Assembly (NCBI RefSeq): GCF_900291465.1
Contig: NZ_LT985808.1
Span: forward strand, 2,668,184-2,732,183
Direction: 5' to 3'
DNA from: Bacteroides sp. Marseille-P3684
GTDB taxonomy: Bacteria > Bacteroidota > Bacteroidia > Bacteroidales > Bacteroidaceae
Length of the DNA stretch: 64,000 bases
The notes below the pieces were generated by a model. That model saw only the letters and a program-made list of their open reading frames with translations. It did no database searches and had not been told where the DNA came from. Both the position numbers and the translations under genes were made by a program. This document shows, piece by piece, positions 63,827 through 64,000 of the stretch. Positions within the stretch are counted from its first letter, which is position 1. Each line of letters opens with the position of its first letter.

Positions 63827-64000
63827 TTACAGGGGCATCCGGCTTTTCACCAATTCAGGCATGTACCTGTTCTTGTCGTGCACATCGCCCAAACCAAGCC
63901 TGGGATAGACCATTCCGCCTATTCCCGGGATGACTCCATGCTGTTCATCCCGTTCCGTATCTACCGCGAATGTGATAAATTCAAACTTTTCGGCAAGTGC
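63827..64000 (-). CDS. C-terminal end of an unidentified protein
   Basis: The last 57 codons of a minus-strand gene enter from the right edge: ALAEKFEFITFAVDTERDEQ, HGVIPGIGGMVYPRLGLGDV, HDKNRYMPELVKSRMPL, stop at 63827. The frame is clean and followed by a terminator, so this is a real gene end. I do not recognise the family from this part. Confidence 0.6.
   Translation of the reverse strand, partial: ALAEKFEFITFAVDTERDEQHGVIPGIGGMVYPRLGLGDVHDKNRYMPELVKSRMPL

Overview
The window looks like a chromosomal segment of a gut Bacteroidales (Bacteroidaceae-type) bacterium. The evidence is the fimbrillin/Mfa-like lipoproteins, BspA-like repeats, a BACON domain, a DUF5686-type outer-membrane protein, a GT3 glycogen synthase, and many promoters of the Bacteroidetes form (TTG, 19-20 nt, TAnnTTTG). 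No rRNA or tRNA gene was found; the one clear housekeeping RNA is RNase P RNA near 55.6-56.0 kb.

Layout. 0-2.8 kb (minus): glycogen synthase and alpha-glucan phosphorylase. 2.9-4.7 kb: two tandem EamA transporters. 4.9-10.3 kb: a three-gene operon of fimbrillin-like lipoproteins; the middle one is a 1,167-residue fusion of a fimbrillin-like domain, BspA repeats, BACON and an M64 metallopeptidase. 10.9-22.2 kb (minus): LolC/E-type permease, aminotransferase, two CorA transporters, TRIC-type channel, 2-hydroxyacid dehydrogenase, RarA and an outer-membrane protein. 22.2-22.9 kb: a candidate structured small RNA. 22.9-26.4 kb (plus): glnS, a TPR protein and a DedA protein. 26.4-32.2 kb (minus): a giant two-part histidine kinase, its response regulator and a membrane protein. 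32.2-33.0 kb: a palindromic repeat array and a cobalamin riboswitch with no recognisable target gene. 33.0-40.0 kb: thioesterase, NhaC antiporter, hexuronate catabolism (uxaA divergent from kdgK-eda), and a hemerythrin-type protein with a LuxR regulator.

About 40.2-53.2 kb is an accessory island, poorer in G+C by eye and full of broken genes. It holds Mu-like prophage pieces, a CRISPR array of 47-bp repeats beside a cas1 fragment cut by a decayed transposase, a nonsense-mutated hydrolase, and a complete, tightly coupled four-gene SMC/TOPRIM operon (45.3-51.6 kb) that I identify as a Wadjet (JetABCD) anti-plasmid system. The most interesting details here are a Bacteroidetes promoter built into every CRISPR repeat and a phage head protein carrying a toxin-like C-terminus.

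53.2-64 kb returns to core genes: a small exported protein, HtrA protease, rnpB, a YihY/BrkB membrane protein and a very C/G-rich AddA-AddB-like helicase-nuclease pair, ended by a 41-bp tandem array. Four intergenic arrays (10.5, 32.4, 52.8 and 63.5 kb) share one architecture: tandem short palindromes of locus-specific sequence with a 22-bp (three loci) or 41-bp period.
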